Shown here: one piece after another, positions 27,635-37,065 of the stretch
Layout: each line of letters begins with the position of its first letter
How positions within the stretch are numbered: the first letter of the stretch is position 1
Source of the DNA: JAGNNV01 sp031412915
GTDB taxonomy: Bacteria > Acidobacteriota > Vicinamibacteria > Fen-336 > JAGNNV01
Length of the DNA: 64,000 nt
Assembly (NCBI GenBank): GCA_031412915.1
Contig: JANODX010000286.1
Coordinates: 1 to 64,000, forward strand
Reading direction: 5' to 3'
Translations under genes and position numbers: made by a program
Notes under the pieces: model-generated
The model's database searches: none
Seen by the model: only the letters and a program-made list of their open reading frames with translations
What the model was told of the DNA's origin: nothing

Positions 27635-27721
27635 CGTGGTTTCCAGACGCTACGCCCCCGGTCTCCAAGGCGTCAAGCAGCGCGGGGGTAGAATCGGGGT
27701 CGCGAAAGAAGGAGTTCCCTC

Positions 27722-28906
27722 ATGAAAGCCACCAAGGACATCTTCATCATGGGCGGGGCCCGGACCGCCATGGCCGAGTACGTCGGCCATTTCAAGGACA
27801 TCGGCGCGAATGCGCTGGGCGCCCACGCCATCAAGGCGGCGCTCGATCGGTCGGGCGTTCCCGCGGCCGAGGTCGAGCAGGTGGTCATGGGCAACGCGAT
27901 GCAGACATCGGCGGACGCGATGTACGGCGCGCGGCACTCGGCCCTCAAGGCCGGCCTCTCCATCGAGACGCCCGCCCTCACCGTCAATCGGCTGTGCGGT
28001 TCCGGCATTCAGTCCGTGATCTCGGCGTCCCAACTCATGCTTCTCGGGGAAGCGGACGTGACCGTGGCGGGCGGCATGGAGAACATGACCCAGGCCCCGC
28101 ATGTCATTCGCGGAGCGCGCGACGGCTTCAAGCTCGGCCAGGGCGCTCTCGAGGACAGCCTGATGGTGGCGCTCCTCGACTCCCACTGCGGCCTCTACAT
28201 GGCCCAGACCGCGGAGAAGCTCGCGACCAAGTACGGCGTCGATCGCAAGGCTATGGACGAGTTTTCCCTCCGCTCTCAGCAGGCGGCCGCGGCGGCCAAG
28301 GCTCGTGGCGTCTTCGACGAGGAGATCGTCCCGGTGGAGGTGAAGAAGGGCAAGAACGTCCTGTCCGTGAAGGATGACGACCACATGCGCGCGGACACCA
28401 CGATGGAAAGTCTGGGCGGATTGCGTCCCGCGTTCGGCAAGGACGGTATGGTCACCGCGGGAAACGCCAGCGGCATCGTGGATGGGGCGGCGGCCCTGGT
28501 CCTCTCCACTTCGAAGTCGCGGGGGCACGGTAAGCCCCTTGCTCGCGTGGTCGCGTGGGCGGTGGCGGGCGTCCCGCCCGAGATCATGGGCATCGGTCCC
28601 GCACCCGCTTCGCGGAAGGCTCTGATGGACGCCGGACTCAAGCTGGAAGATATCGATCTTATCGAGGTCAACGAAGCGTTCGCCGGCCAGTATCTTGCCG
28701 TCGAAAAAGAGCTTGGGCTCGACCGGAACAAGGTCAACGTGAACGGCGGCGCCATCGCCCTCGGCCATCCGCTCGGAGCTTCAGGGACGCGCATCCTGCT
28801 CACCGTGGCGCTTGAACTGCGTCGTCGCAAGGGCCGCTACGGCCTCGCCACCGCGTGCATCGGCGGCGGTCAGGGGATCGCCATGATCATCGAAAGTGTC
28901 AACTAG
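27722..28906 (+). CDS. Acetyl-CoA C-acetyltransferase (thiolase)
   Basis: 394 residues. Nucleophile C92 in NRLCGSGIQSV, GGMENMTQAPH, GGAIALGHPLGASG (His) and the C-terminal CIGGGQG (second Cys) are all present. It condenses two acetyl-CoA or cleaves 3-oxoacyl-CoA. The next genes, 3-hydroxyacyl-CoA dehydrogenase and enoyl-CoA hydratase, complete a three-step acetyl-CoA to crotonyl-CoA (or reverse) module. A hairpin at 28907-28935 separates it from the dehydrogenase. The ribosome site GAAGGAG lies just upstream. Confidence 0.93.
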   Translation: MKATKDIFIMGGARTAMAEYVGHFKDIGANALGAHAIKAALDRSGVPAAEVEQVVMGNAMQTSADAMYGARHSALKAGLSIETPALTVNRLCGSGIQSVISASQLMLLGEADVTVAGGMENMTQAPHVIRGARDGFKLGQGALEDSLMVALLDSHCGLYMAQTAEKLATKYGVDRKAMDEFSLRSQQAAAAAKARGVFDEEIVPVEVKKGKNVLSVKDDDHMRADTTMESLGGLRPAFGKDGMVTAGNASGIVDGAAALVLSTSKSRGHGKPLARVVAWAVAGVPPEIMGIGPAPASRKALMDAGLKLEDIDLIEVNEAFAGQYLAVEKELGLDRNKVNVNGGAIALGHPLGASGTRILLTVALELRRRKGRYGLATACIGGGQGIAMIIESVN

Positions 28907-28935
28907 CAGGGGCGCCGGCGAAGGCCGGACCCCTG
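28907..28935 (+). terminator. Hairpin after the thiolase gene
   Basis: CAGGGG and CCCCTG close a stem whose inside CCGGC/GCCGG pairs around GAA. It begins immediately after the thiolase stop codon. There is no T-run, so it could be a Rho-assisted stop, an mRNA-protecting stem or partial attenuator before the next gene. Confidence 0.5.
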
Positions 28936-29006
28936 TGTACCCGGGGCAAACTCCCTCCGCCTTTGCGGATGGGACGAGTGCCGGGATTCACCTGAGGATT
29001 TAGCGA

Positions 29007-29894
29007 ATGAGTGACCAGAGGACCGTCGGAGTGGTGGGCTGCGGGCTCATGGGTTCCGGCATTGCCCAGGTGTGCGCGGAGGCCGGCCATGCCGTGATCG
29101 TCCGCGAAGTCAACGACGCCCTGCTGACCAGAGGCCTCGGTTCGATCGACAAGTTCCTGGGGAAGGGCGTCGAGAAGGGCAAGATGGCGGCCGAGAAGAA
29201 GGCCGAGATCATCGGCCGTCTCAAGGGCACGACCAGGCTCGAGGACCTCGCTCCCTGCCAGATCGTCATCGAGGCGGTGGTCGAGAACATCGCGCTCAAG
29301 CACGAGACCTTTCAGGCGTTGAACAAGGTCTGCGCGAAGGACGCGATCTTCGCCTCAAACACCTCGTCGCTCTCCATCACCGAAATGGCGGCGGGTTCAG
29401 GCCGCGCCGATCGGTTCGTGGGCCTGCATTTCTTCAACCCCGTGCCCCTGATGAAGCTGGTCGAGGTCGTGCGCGGACCGCTCACCAGCCCCGAGGTCTT
29501 CGAGGCCATGTGCGCCTTCGGGACCGGCATCGGCAAGACCGTGGTTCGCGCCACCGACAAGCCCGGCTTCATCGTGAACCGTCTGCTCGTCCCTTACATG
29601 GTCGATGCCATTCGTGCGCTGGAGCAGGGTGTCGGCTCGGTCCAGGACATCGACGAGGCCATGAAGCTCGGCTGCGGCTACCCCATGGGCCCCTTCACTC
29701 TGCTCGACTTCGTGGGCATCGAGACCACGTACTACATCGCGAACATCATGTTCGACGAGTTCAAGGAAGCCCGCTACGCGCCGCCCACGCTGTTGAAGCG
29801 CATGGTCCAGGCCGGCATGTACGGCAAGAAGACGGGCAAGGGCTTCTACGACTATTCGACCACGCCCCCCACCCCCACGAAGGGCCTCGTCTAG
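29007..29894 (+). CDS. 3-hydroxybutyryl-CoA dehydrogenase
   Basis: 295 residues. N-terminal NAD fold with VVGCGLMGSGIAQVC, the catalytic His in GLHFFNPVPLMKLVEVV, and C-terminal dimer domain with GFIVNRLLVPYMVDAIRALE. Size matches the short Hbd/PaaH type. Reduces acetoacetyl-CoA to (S)-3-hydroxybutyryl-CoA or the reverse. Six bases separate it from the enoyl-CoA hydratase gene, so they share a transcript. Confidence 0.93.
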   Translation: MSDQRTVGVVGCGLMGSGIAQVCAEAGHAVIVREVNDALLTRGLGSIDKFLGKGVEKGKMAAEKKAEIIGRLKGTTRLEDLAPCQIVIEAVVENIALKHETFQALNKVCAKDAIFASNTSSLSITEMAAGSGRADRFVGLHFFNPVPLMKLVEVVRGPLTSPEVFEAMCAFGTGIGKTVVRATDKPGFIVNRLLVPYMVDAIRALEQGVGSVQDIDEAMKLGCGYPMGPFTLLDFVGIETTYYIANIMFDEFKEARYAPPTLLKRMVQAGMYGKKTGKGFYDYSTTPPTPTKGLV

Positions 29895-29900
29895 ATCCCC

Positions 29901-30689
29901 ATGGCCACCTACGCGACTCTTACTGTCGAAAGAAGGGATGACGGCATCGCCGTCATCACGATCAACCGCCCCGACAAGCTGAACGCGCTCAATGCCGCGG
30001 TCATCGCCGAGTTGGACGGAGCGCTCGCCGACCTCGACGCGGACCCCGCGGTGCGCGCCCTCGTCGTCACGGGCTCCGGTGAAAAAGCGTTCGTCGCGGG
30101 AGCCGACATTGCCGAACTCGCCCAGGCGACACCCATCGAAGCCCGGGCCCTCGCCCTCAAAGGTCAGCGCGTGTTCGACCGGCTGGAGCGCTTCCGCGGA
30201 CCGGTGATCGCGGCCGTGAACGGCTTCGCCCTCGGCGGCGGCTGCGAGCTCGCTCTCGCCTGCCACCTCCGCATCGCCACCCCGGGCTCGCGCTTTGGCA
30301 CTCCCGAAGTGAAGCTCGGTCTGATTTGCGGCTACGCGGGCACCCAACGCCTCCCGCGTCTCATCGGTCGCGGCCGCGCGCTCGAAATCCTCCTCTCGGG
30401 CGAAATGGTTCTGGCCGAGGAGGCCTTCCGAATCGGGCTGGTGAATCGCGTGGTGGCGCCGGACGCGCTGATGAACGAAACCGTGGGACTGCTGAAGAAG
30501 ATGCTGGCGAACGCGCCGCTTTCGCTCAGGTACACGATCGACTCGGTGAACGCGGGGCTCGACATGTCCTTCGAGGACGCGCAGGACCACGAGGCCACGC
30601 TTTTCGCCGTCCTCTGCTCGACCGCCGACAAGACCGAGGGCACCAGCGCATTTCTGGAAAAGCGTCCGGCGAAGTTCCAGGGCCGGTGA
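29901..30689 (+). CDS. Enoyl-CoA hydratase (crotonase family)
   Basis: 262 residues. Oxyanion-hole motifs AFVAGADIAELA and NGFALGGGCELALAC, and TPEVKLGLICGYAGTQRLPRL containing one catalytic Glu, are typical of enoyl-CoA hydratase 1. It hydrates crotonyl-CoA-type substrates. Four-base overlap with the lumazine synthase start (GTGA) places ribH, nusB and perhaps lysS on the same transcript. Confidence 0.9.
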   Translation: MATYATLTVERRDDGIAVITINRPDKLNALNAAVIAELDGALADLDADPAVRALVVTGSGEKAFVAGADIAELAQATPIEARALALKGQRVFDRLERFRGPVIAAVNGFALGGGCELALACHLRIATPGSRFGTPEVKLGLICGYAGTQRLPRLIGRGRALEILLSGEMVLAEEAFRIGLVNRVVAPDALMNETVGLLKKMLANAPLSLRYTIDSVNAGLDMSFEDAQDHEATLFAVLCSTADKTEGTSAFLEKRPAKFQGR

Positions 30690-31195
30690 GAAGGCCCGCC
30701 GCGAGCCAGCCCAGGGCGCCGAGCGGCCGTGGCCTCCGTGTGCTCGTGCTGCAGTCACGGTTCAATCATGCGGTCGGGTCGGGACTCGCGAAAGGGGCCG
30801 TCGAGTACCTTCGCGAGGTGGGTGCGGCCTTCGAGAGCGAACTCGTCTCCGGAGCGTTCGAGCTCCCGCTCGTCGCCCAGACCGCGGCGTTCACCGGGCG
30901 GTACCAGGCCATCGTGGCCCTGGGCGCCGTGATCAAAGGCGAAACCGATCACTATGAGCACATCGCCCGGGAAGCAGCGCGGGGCATCATGGAGGCCTCG
31001 CTCACCACTGGAGTTCCCATAGCCTTCGGCGTTCTCACCGTGACCAAGGAAGCCCATGCGCGCGCGCGGTCGAAGCCGGGACGGCACAACAAGGGTCGGG
31101 AGGCGGCCGCGGCCGCGGTCGAGACGGCCCTCCTCCTGAAGAAACTGACCGGGGCGCCTGCGCAGCGCCGGCGCACCGGCAAGGGCAGGCCCTGA
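30686..31195 (+). CDS. ribH: 6,7-dimethyl-8-ribityllumazine synthase
   Basis: 169 residues from GTG 30686. SGAFELPLVAQ, GAVIKGETDHYEHIA (with the catalytic His region) and PIAFGVLTVTKEAHARAR are diagnostic. It makes the riboflavin precursor that assembles into a 60-mer or pentamer. The N-terminus is about 20 residues longer than usual and basic; the C-terminus has the basic tail PAQRRRTGKGRP. Followed directly by nusB, the usual ribH-nusB order. Confidence 0.93.
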   Translation: MRRPAASQPRAPSGRGLRVLVLQSRFNHAVGSGLAKGAVEYLREVGAAFESELVSGAFELPLVAQTAAFTGRYQAIVALGAVIKGETDHYEHIAREAARGIMEASLTTGVPIAFGVLTVTKEAHARARSKPGRHNKGREAAAAAVETALLLKKLTGAPAQRRRTGKGRP

Positions 31196-31626
31196 TGGGC
31201 CAGCGGTCCAAGGCCCGGGTGTGTGCGATGCAGATGCTGTATCAGCGGGAATGGTCGGGCGAAGCGCCGACTCGGGTCATCGAGGACTTCTGGACCATGC
31301 GCAACGGGACCAAGGCGGTGCGCGCGATGGCCGAGCGGCTCTTCGTGGGCACGGAACGCGAGCGCGAGGCGATCGACCAGGACATCACCAGCGTCATGAC
31401 CAACTGGGAACTCGGGCGACTGGCGGCGATTGAGCGGAACGTCCTGCGCCTGGGCGCTTTCGAACTCAAGTGCGAAGATGCGACCCCTTCCGCCGTCATC
31501 ATCGATGAGGCGATCGAGATTTCCAAGCGATACGGTGAGGCCGAGTCGTCGTCCTTCGTCAATGGCATTCTCGACGCTCTGAAACGGCGGTATCGCGATA
31601 AGGCCGAGGCCGGACCGGCGGCGTGA
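31195..31626 (+). CDS. nusB: Transcription antitermination protein NusB
   Basis: 143 residues. RSKARVCAMQMLYQREWSG, NWELGRLAAIERNVLRLGAFEL and VIIDEAIEISKRYGEAESSSFVNGILD cover the all-helical NusB domain that binds boxA RNA with NusE. Its ATG overlaps the ribH stop (TGATG). Confidence 0.95.
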   Translation: MGQRSKARVCAMQMLYQREWSGEAPTRVIEDFWTMRNGTKAVRAMAERLFVGTEREREAIDQDITSVMTNWELGRLAAIERNVLRLGAFELKCEDATPSAVIIDEAIEISKRYGEAESSSFVNGILDALKRRYRDKAEAGPAA

Positions 31627-31654
31627 ACCGTGAACGAGGACTGCGAGGCTTGAT

Positions 31655-33256
31655 TTGACCGACCAGACGGAAGACCCCACCGACGCGGAACCCGACCCCC
31701 CGGTTCCCGGCTGGCCGAAGGAGTCGGGCGAGCGATTCGACAAAGTGAGGGCGCTCCTCGCCCTCGGGCAGGTGGTCTATCCCACGAAGTTCGCGAGGTC
31801 GCACGGCCTTGGCGCGATCATCGCCGAGTGGGGTGCCTTTGCCGCGGAGGAGCTGACCGCGAAGGCCGTGGAGGTCAGCATCGCCGGCCGGGTCCTGACC
31901 CGTCGCTCGCACGGCAAGACCGGGTTTGCAACTCTCACCGACGGCGACGCGAATCTTCAGGTGTACGTACGGCTCGATGGCGTGGGCGAGAAGGCCTTCG
32001 AGGTCTGGAACCTCGTGGACATGGCCGACTTCATCGGGGTCTCGGGCCGGCTGATGCGGACCCGCACCGGCGAGCTGACGGTTCAGGCGACCTCGCTGAC
32101 CTTCCTCTCGAAGGCCCTCCTTCCCCTGCCCGAGAAGTGGCATGGGCTCACCGACGTGGAAACCCGCTATCGGCAGCGCTATGTCGACCTGGTCGCGAAT
32201 CCCGAGGTGCGCAAGACGTTCGTGGCCCGGTCGCGCATGGTCGCGGCCATTCGCCGGTTCATGGACGACCGCGGCTACATCGAAGTCGAGACTCCGATGA
32301 TGCATCCCATCGCCGGGGGCGCCCTCGCGCGGCCCTTCATCACCCATCACAACGCGCTGGGGGTCGATCTCTACCTCCGGATCGCTCCCGAGCTCTACCT
32401 GAAGCGCCTCGGGGTAGGGGGACTGGAGCGGGTCTACGAGATCAACCGCAACTTCCGGAACGAAGGGCTCTCGGCCCACCACAATCCCGAGTTCACCATG
32501 CTGGAGTTCTACACCGCGTACTTCGACTGCCGCGACGTCATGACCATCACGGAGGATCTGATCGAAAATGCCGCCCTGGCGGTCCGGGGCGGCACCGACA
32601 TCACCTGGGGCGAGACCGACCTGTCCTTCAAGACGCCGTTCGCGCGGATCCGCATGTCAGAGGCGATCGCGGGGGCTTTGTCCAGGGAACTCGAGCGGAC
32701 GGTCTCCGTGGCCGAGGTTGAGAATCACGGGACCCTGAAGGCGCTCGTGACCACCGAGGCCTTCATCGACGCCTGCCGCCGCCGCAGCGTTCCCGCCGCG
32801 GAGTACAAGAAGTCGACCCACGGCAAGATCATCGAGTCTCTCTTCGCCGATTTTGCCGAAGATGGTCTCATTCAGCCGACTTACGTGGTCGACTACCCGG
32901 TCGAGATCTCGCCCCTGGCCAAGCGCCGCGCCGACCACAACGACTTCGCCGACCGTTTCGAGCTCTTCGTGTGCGGCATGGAGATCGCGAACGGCTTTTC
33001 GGAACTGAACGATCCGCTCGAACAACGCGCACGCTTTCTCGACCAGTTGCAGAATCGGGCGGGGGGCGACGACGAAGCGCACGAGATGGACGAGGACTAC
33101 GTCCGGGCTCTCGGTCACGGCCTTCCCCCCACGGGAGGGTGCGGCCTTGGCATCGATCGCCTGGCCATGCTGCTCACGGATTCCAAGTCCATCCGCGACG
33201 TGATTCTCTTCCCGCAGATGCGCCCGGAAGGCGGACGAAGGGGGGAGACGCCCTAG
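31655..33256 (+). CDS. lysS: Lysyl-tRNA synthetase, class II
   Basis: 533 residues from a TTG start. OB-fold anticodon-binding domain in the N-terminal third (VSIAGRVLTRRSHGKTGFATL), then class II motifs: motif 1 around VAAIRRFMDDRGYIEVETPMM, motif 2 YEINRNFRNEGLSAHHNPEF, motif 3 GCGLGIDRLAMLLTDS. Charges tRNA-Lys. A long acidic, Pro-rich N-terminal leader precedes the OB domain. Confidence 0.95.
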   Translation: MTDQTEDPTDAEPDPPVPGWPKESGERFDKVRALLALGQVVYPTKFARSHGLGAIIAEWGAFAAEELTAKAVEVSIAGRVLTRRSHGKTGFATLTDGDANLQVYVRLDGVGEKAFEVWNLVDMADFIGVSGRLMRTRTGELTVQATSLTFLSKALLPLPEKWHGLTDVETRYRQRYVDLVANPEVRKTFVARSRMVAAIRRFMDDRGYIEVETPMMHPIAGGALARPFITHHNALGVDLYLRIAPELYLKRLGVGGLERVYEINRNFRNEGLSAHHNPEFTMLEFYTAYFDCRDVMTITEDLIENAALAVRGGTDITWGETDLSFKTPFARIRMSEAIAGALSRELERTVSVAEVENHGTLKALVTTEAFIDACRRRSVPAAEYKKSTHGKIIESLFADFAEDGLIQPTYVVDYPVEISPLAKRRADHNDFADRFELFVCGMEIANGFSELNDPLEQRARFLDQLQNRAGGDDEAHEMDEDYVRALGHGLPPTGGCGLGIDRLAMLLTDSKSIRDVILFPQMRPEGGRRGETP

Positions 33257-33350
33257 AACTCTCCCGGGTCCGGCGGGTGGGCAGAGCGGGCGGGGCCGTT
33301 GGCCCTGCGCGCTATAGTGCGAATGAGGATTTTTCCCGAGGAGGCTTTCC

Positions 33351-34106
33351 ATGGTTCAGGCGATTCCCGAAGGCGTTGGCAACATCGTTCCCTACCTGTG
33401 CGTCCGCGGAGCGAAGAAGGCCATCGAGTTCTACCAGGCCGCCTTCGACGCGCAGGTCATGTCGGTGATGCCTTTTGGCGACGATCTGGTCGGCCACGCG
33501 GATTTGAAGATCGGAGGGTCGCGCTTGTACCTCGCCGACGAGATGCCGGGATGGGGGGCGGTGAAATCACCCTCGTCCCTCAAGGGCGCCACCGCCAACA
33601 TTCATCTCTGGGTCGAGGACTGCGACGCGGCGTTCGCCCGGGCGGTGGCGGCGGGGGCCAAGGTAATCATGCCCCTGACCGACCAGTTCTGGGGCGACCG
33701 GTATGGCATGGTCTCCGATCCCTTCGGCCAGATCTGGGCGATTACGTCCCACCGGGAAGACCTGACTCCTGAAGAAATGATGCGGCGAGGTCAGGAGGCG
33801 ATGGCGCAGATGGCACAGGCGGCGCCTCCCGCGCCGAGGCAGAAGCGGAAGAAGTCGAGCCCGAAACCGAGGCCCCAGCCGAAGCCCAAGCCCAAGCCGA
33901 AGGTCCTGAAAGACAACGGTCCCTCCGAAGCCGTTGCTTCCCCTTCCGCTTCCGCCGCCGTGGCGCAGTCCTCGAAGGTGGACAAGGCCTCGAAGAAGGG
34001 GAAGAAGGCGAAGTCCGCAAAGAAGGGGAAATCGGGCAAGTCCAAGAAGTCGAAGAAGGACAAGAAATCGAAGAAGGACAAGAAGCGCAAGAAGTCCAGA
34101 GGCTAG
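33351..34106 (+). CDS. VOC-family (PhnB/glyoxalase-like) protein with lysine-rich C-terminal tail
   Basis: 251 residues. Residues 1-135 form a VOC beta-alpha-beta domain: NIVPYLCVRGAKKAIEFYQAAFD, GHADLKIGGSRLYLADE, and WGDRYGMVSDPFGQIWAI. The last 85 residues are low complexity, first Lys/Pro (PKPRPQPKPKPKPK) and then nearly pure Lys/Ser/Gly/Asp. The tail suggests nucleic-acid or polyanion binding and is unusual for PhnB-like proteins. Enzymatic activity cannot be told from the motifs. A strong ribosome site (GAGGAGG) precedes the ATG. Confidence 0.83.
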   Translation: MVQAIPEGVGNIVPYLCVRGAKKAIEFYQAAFDAQVMSVMPFGDDLVGHADLKIGGSRLYLADEMPGWGAVKSPSSLKGATANIHLWVEDCDAAFARAVAAGAKVIMPLTDQFWGDRYGMVSDPFGQIWAITSHREDLTPEEMMRRGQEAMAQMAQAAPPAPRQKRKKSSPKPRPQPKPKPKPKVLKDNGPSEAVASPSASAAVAQSSKVDKASKKGKKAKSAKKGKSGKSKKSKKDKKSKKDKKRKKSRG

Positions 34107-34116
34107 TCGCCGCCCT

Positions 34117-35022
34117 TCAGGGGGCGAATCTCAACCGCGCTCCCCTCGCGCCGACCTCGATGCGCACCTGGCCAAGGGTTGCCGCGTGGGCCGCCGGGTT
34201 GCCTTGAACGGAGAAGCGCGCCTCGATGATGCCGCGTCTTGTCGGGCTCGCCTTCACGACGTCGAGGGTCACGCCCTCGGGTCCGCCGAACGCGATTTCG
34301 CCGGGCCCGTTCCCGGCCTTCGCGGTCCAGCCCCCGGGCAGAACATGTTTTTTCAGGAGTTCGCGATCGGCGGCGTCGAGGGCGAGAACCAGGCCGGTGA
34401 CGTCACCCAGCACGGCGGTCTGCCGGTCCTTGGTTCTTCCGATCTTCGCGACGTAGCGATCGAGGACTTCGCCGCGGGTGATCCCGCGCGCAGGCGTCAG
34501 TTCCGGGTACCAGCCGGCCAGGAAGTCCTTGTGATACTCCATCAGCCACAGGCGAAGGCTGGCCGCAGCACTTCGTCCGGAGGTCATGTGGAACCACATC
34601 GGCTCGGTGGCCTCGGTGCGCCGCGTGACCGGCGCCGTTGCCGCCCCGCCCAGAGATTCGTTCCACGCCGCCGCGATCGCCCCTGATTCGCCTGCGCCCT
34701 CGACACCGAACGCAATTCCGCTACCTCCCACGGGGCCCTGCGAGGGTGGCTCGAAGACCTCGAAGTACGTCCTGCGTCCATACCAGTAGGCCCCGGTGTA
34801 GGTATCGTCGTTGCGCACGGTGGTGCGCTTCTCGAACGGCGCGAAGGTGGTGGTGAGGTACGGGTCGGCGACGATCGCTTTGTAACTCTCGGCACTTATG
34901 ACCACGAAGAAGTGGTTGAGGAGGACCGCGGGGCTTGCGGCCTCGGCGAGCCTCGGCTTCGGGGTCGGAAACACGGCGAGAATGGAGGTGGCGAGGACGC
35001 GCAGGAGGCGGTATGGGGTCAT
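34117..35022 (-). CDS. DUF5829-like exported protein
   Basis: 301 residues from the ATG at 35022, preceded by GGAGG. A hydrophobic leader (LLRVLATSILAVFPTP) precedes LLNHFFVVISAESYKAIV, FEKRTTVRNDDTYTGAYWYG and RRTYFEVFEPP, which I recognise as the DUF5829 pattern. The fold is distantly VOC/glyoxalase-like. Function unknown. It is convergent with the VOC protein and divergent from lolC/E. Confidence 0.72.
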   Translation of the reverse strand: MTPYRLLRVLATSILAVFPTPKPRLAEAASPAVLLNHFFVVISAESYKAIVADPYLTTTFAPFEKRTTVRNDDTYTGAYWYGRRTYFEVFEPPSQGPVGGSGIAFGVEGAGESGAIAAAWNESLGGAATAPVTRRTEATEPMWFHMTSGRSAAASLRLWLMEYHKDFLAGWYPELTPARGITRGEVLDRYVAKIGRTKDRQTAVLGDVTGLVLALDAADRELLKKHVLPGGWTAKAGNGPGEIAFGGPEGVTLDVVKASPTRRGIIEARFSVQGNPAAHAATLGQVRIEVGARGARLRFAP

Positions 35023-35124
35023 GGGGCGGGATCCTCCATTCGTGAGTGTGCGCGGGCACACGCGCGAAGGTAAGGTAACCCGCCGCCCGCCCCGTCGTCA
35101 ATGGTCCGGCGGTCTGCCCCTCGT

Positions 35125-36360
35125 ATGCGAATTCCTCTCGACCTCTCGATCGCTGTTCGCTACCTGCTCAAGCGCCAGGGCGGAGGATTCCTCACCGTGA
35201 TCGCCACGATCGCGGTTCTAGGGGTGGCGGTCGGGGTGATGGCCCTCTTTATCGCCCTCGGCCTGATGACCGGCCTCCAGGGCGAAATTCGCAGCCGCAT
35301 TCTGGGAACCACCGCCCACGTTTCGGTCTTCCGGTCGCGCGGCGAGGCCTTCGACGACCCGACGGGGGTCGCGGCAGCGGTCTCCCGGGCGCCGGGCGTT
35401 CTGGGCGCGGCCCCCGCCTTCTACGGCAAGGCTCTGGTTTCCTCTCCCTCCTCTCAGTGGGTGGCCACCATCAAAGGTATCAGCGGCTCCGAAGGCAAGG
35501 TCACGGACCTCCCGAAGCACGTGAGCGAGGGTTCAATCGATGACCTGCAGCCCCAGGGGGAGGGCTTCCCCGGCATTCTGCTCGGGCGCGAGATGGCGAC
35601 CAAGCTGGCGGTGGGAACCGGCGACATCGTCACCCTCACCATTCCCCGCGGACGCCTCACCCCTTTCGGCCCCATGCCGCAGGTTGCGAAGTTCCGCGTC
35701 GCCGGTTTCGTGAAGACCGGTTTGTTCGAATTCGACGACGGCTGGGCCTGGATATCGCTTCTCGAGGCCGAACGCCTGCTCGCGCCCTCGGGCTCGGGCT
35801 CGGTCCTCGTCGAAGCGCGGCTCAAGGATATGTATGCGGTCGACGTCGCGGAAGCCGAGATCATCGAGGTTGTGGGACCTGGGTACGTGACCTCGGACTG
35901 GATCGAGACGAACCGCAGTCTCTTCGAAGCCCTGAAGCTCGAGAAGATCGCCATCGCCCTGACCATCGGTCTCATCATGCTGGTCGCCGCCATCAATATC
36001 GTGGCCACCCTCATCATCATGGTCACGGAGAAGCGGCGGAGCATCGCGGTTCTGATGTCGCTCGGTGCGACACGGGCGCTGATCCGTCGGGTCTTCGTCT
36101 GGCAGGGCGCGATTCTGGGTCTGGTCGGAACCCTGGTGGGGGCGGCGACCGGAGCCGCCGCCTGCGTGGTGATGGACCGGTTTCAGCTGATCCGGATCCC
36201 GGCGGACGTCTATCAGGTGGCTTACCTGCCCTTCAAGCTCCTGCCCACCGACGCTGGATTCGTGGTCATGGGCGCATTCCTCGTGAGCCTGGTGGCGACC
36301 CTGTACCCGGCGGGGAAGGCGGCGTCCCTTCAACCGACCGAGGGGCTCCGGGCCGAATGA
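35125..36360 (+). CDS. lolC: Lipoprotein-releasing ABC transporter permease (LolC/LolE)
   Basis: 411 residues. MRIPLDLSIAVRYLLKRQ precedes TM1 (LTVIATIAVLGVAVGVMALF); a large periplasmic domain follows; three TM helices near the C-terminus form the FtsX domain, with MVAAINIVATLIIMVTEKRR-like sequence and the conserved LMSLGATRALIRRVFVWQG. It pairs with LolD to extract lipoproteins from the inner membrane for LolA. A single permease gene suggests a homodimeric (LolF-like) transporter. Confidence 0.9.
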   Translation: MRIPLDLSIAVRYLLKRQGGGFLTVIATIAVLGVAVGVMALFIALGLMTGLQGEIRSRILGTTAHVSVFRSRGEAFDDPTGVAAAVSRAPGVLGAAPAFYGKALVSSPSSQWVATIKGISGSEGKVTDLPKHVSEGSIDDLQPQGEGFPGILLGREMATKLAVGTGDIVTLTIPRGRLTPFGPMPQVAKFRVAGFVKTGLFEFDDGWAWISLLEAERLLAPSGSGSVLVEARLKDMYAVDVAEAEIIEVVGPGYVTSDWIETNRSLFEALKLEKIAIALTIGLIMLVAAINIVATLIIMVTEKRRSIAVLMSLGATRALIRRVFVWQGAILGLVGTLVGAATGAAACVVMDRFQLIRIPADVYQVAYLPFKLLPTDAGFVVMGAFLVSLVATLYPAGKAASLQPTEGLRAE

Positions 36361-37040
36361 GCGCTCTGGTCCTCGAGGCCAGGAACCTCTGGAAGGCCTA
36401 CCAGGGGCCGACGGGGTCGATCGACGTTCTCAAGGGCGTCGACCTCAAAGTGGCGCGCGGCGAAGTGGTGGCCCTGGTAGGTGCTTCGGGGGTGGGGAAA
36501 TCGACGCTCCTGAACGTTCTCGGTTCTCTCGATTCCCCCGACCAGGGCGAAGCCCTTCTGGCCGGAGTCTCTCTTTCCGGGGCCACCGCGTCGGGGCGCG
36601 CGCGGATCAGGAACGAGGCCATCGGCTTTGTGTTCCAGTTCCATCACCTGCTGCCCGAATTCACCGCGATCGAGAACGTCGCCATCAAGCTGCGGCTGCG
36701 CGGGATCGCGAAGCCCCACGCCCTGGCCGAAGCCCGCGTCCTCCTCGAGCGCTTCGGTCTGCAGGCTCGCCTCCACCACGCGCCGGATGCGCTGTCCGGC
36801 GGAGAGCAGCAAAGGGTGGCGGTGGCGCGGGCACTTCTGGGGGACCCTCAGGTTCTGCTCGCCGACGAGCCAACCGGGAACCTCGATCCGCGCACCGCCC
36901 TGGCCCTCTTCGAGGAACTGCGCACGGTCGCGCGCGAGCGCGGCATCGCGATTCTCTGGGCCACCCACAACGAGGCTCTCGCGAAGCGCAGCGATCGCAT
37001 CCTGCGCCTGCAGGACGGTCAATTGGCGCCCGCGTCCTGA
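36357..37040 (+). CDS. lolD: Lipoprotein-releasing ABC transporter ATPase LolD
   Basis: 227 residues. Walker A GASGVGKSTLLNVLGSLDSP, Q-loop FVFQFHHLLPEFTAIENV, signature LSGGEQQRVAVARAL, Walker B VLLADEPTGNLD, and H-loop WATHNEALA. The QFHHLLPEFTAIENV stretch is characteristic of LolD. Start overlaps the permease stop by four bases. Confidence 0.93.
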   Translation: MSALVLEARNLWKAYQGPTGSIDVLKGVDLKVARGEVVALVGASGVGKSTLLNVLGSLDSPDQGEALLAGVSLSGATASGRARIRNEAIGFVFQFHHLLPEFTAIENVAIKLRLRGIAKPHALAEARVLLERFGLQARLHHAPDALSGGEQQRVAVARALLGDPQVLLADEPTGNLDPRTALALFEELRTVARERGIAILWATHNEALAKRSDRILRLQDGQLAPAS

Positions 37041-37065
37041 CCAGACTGCCGGCCTCGGTCTCGAG

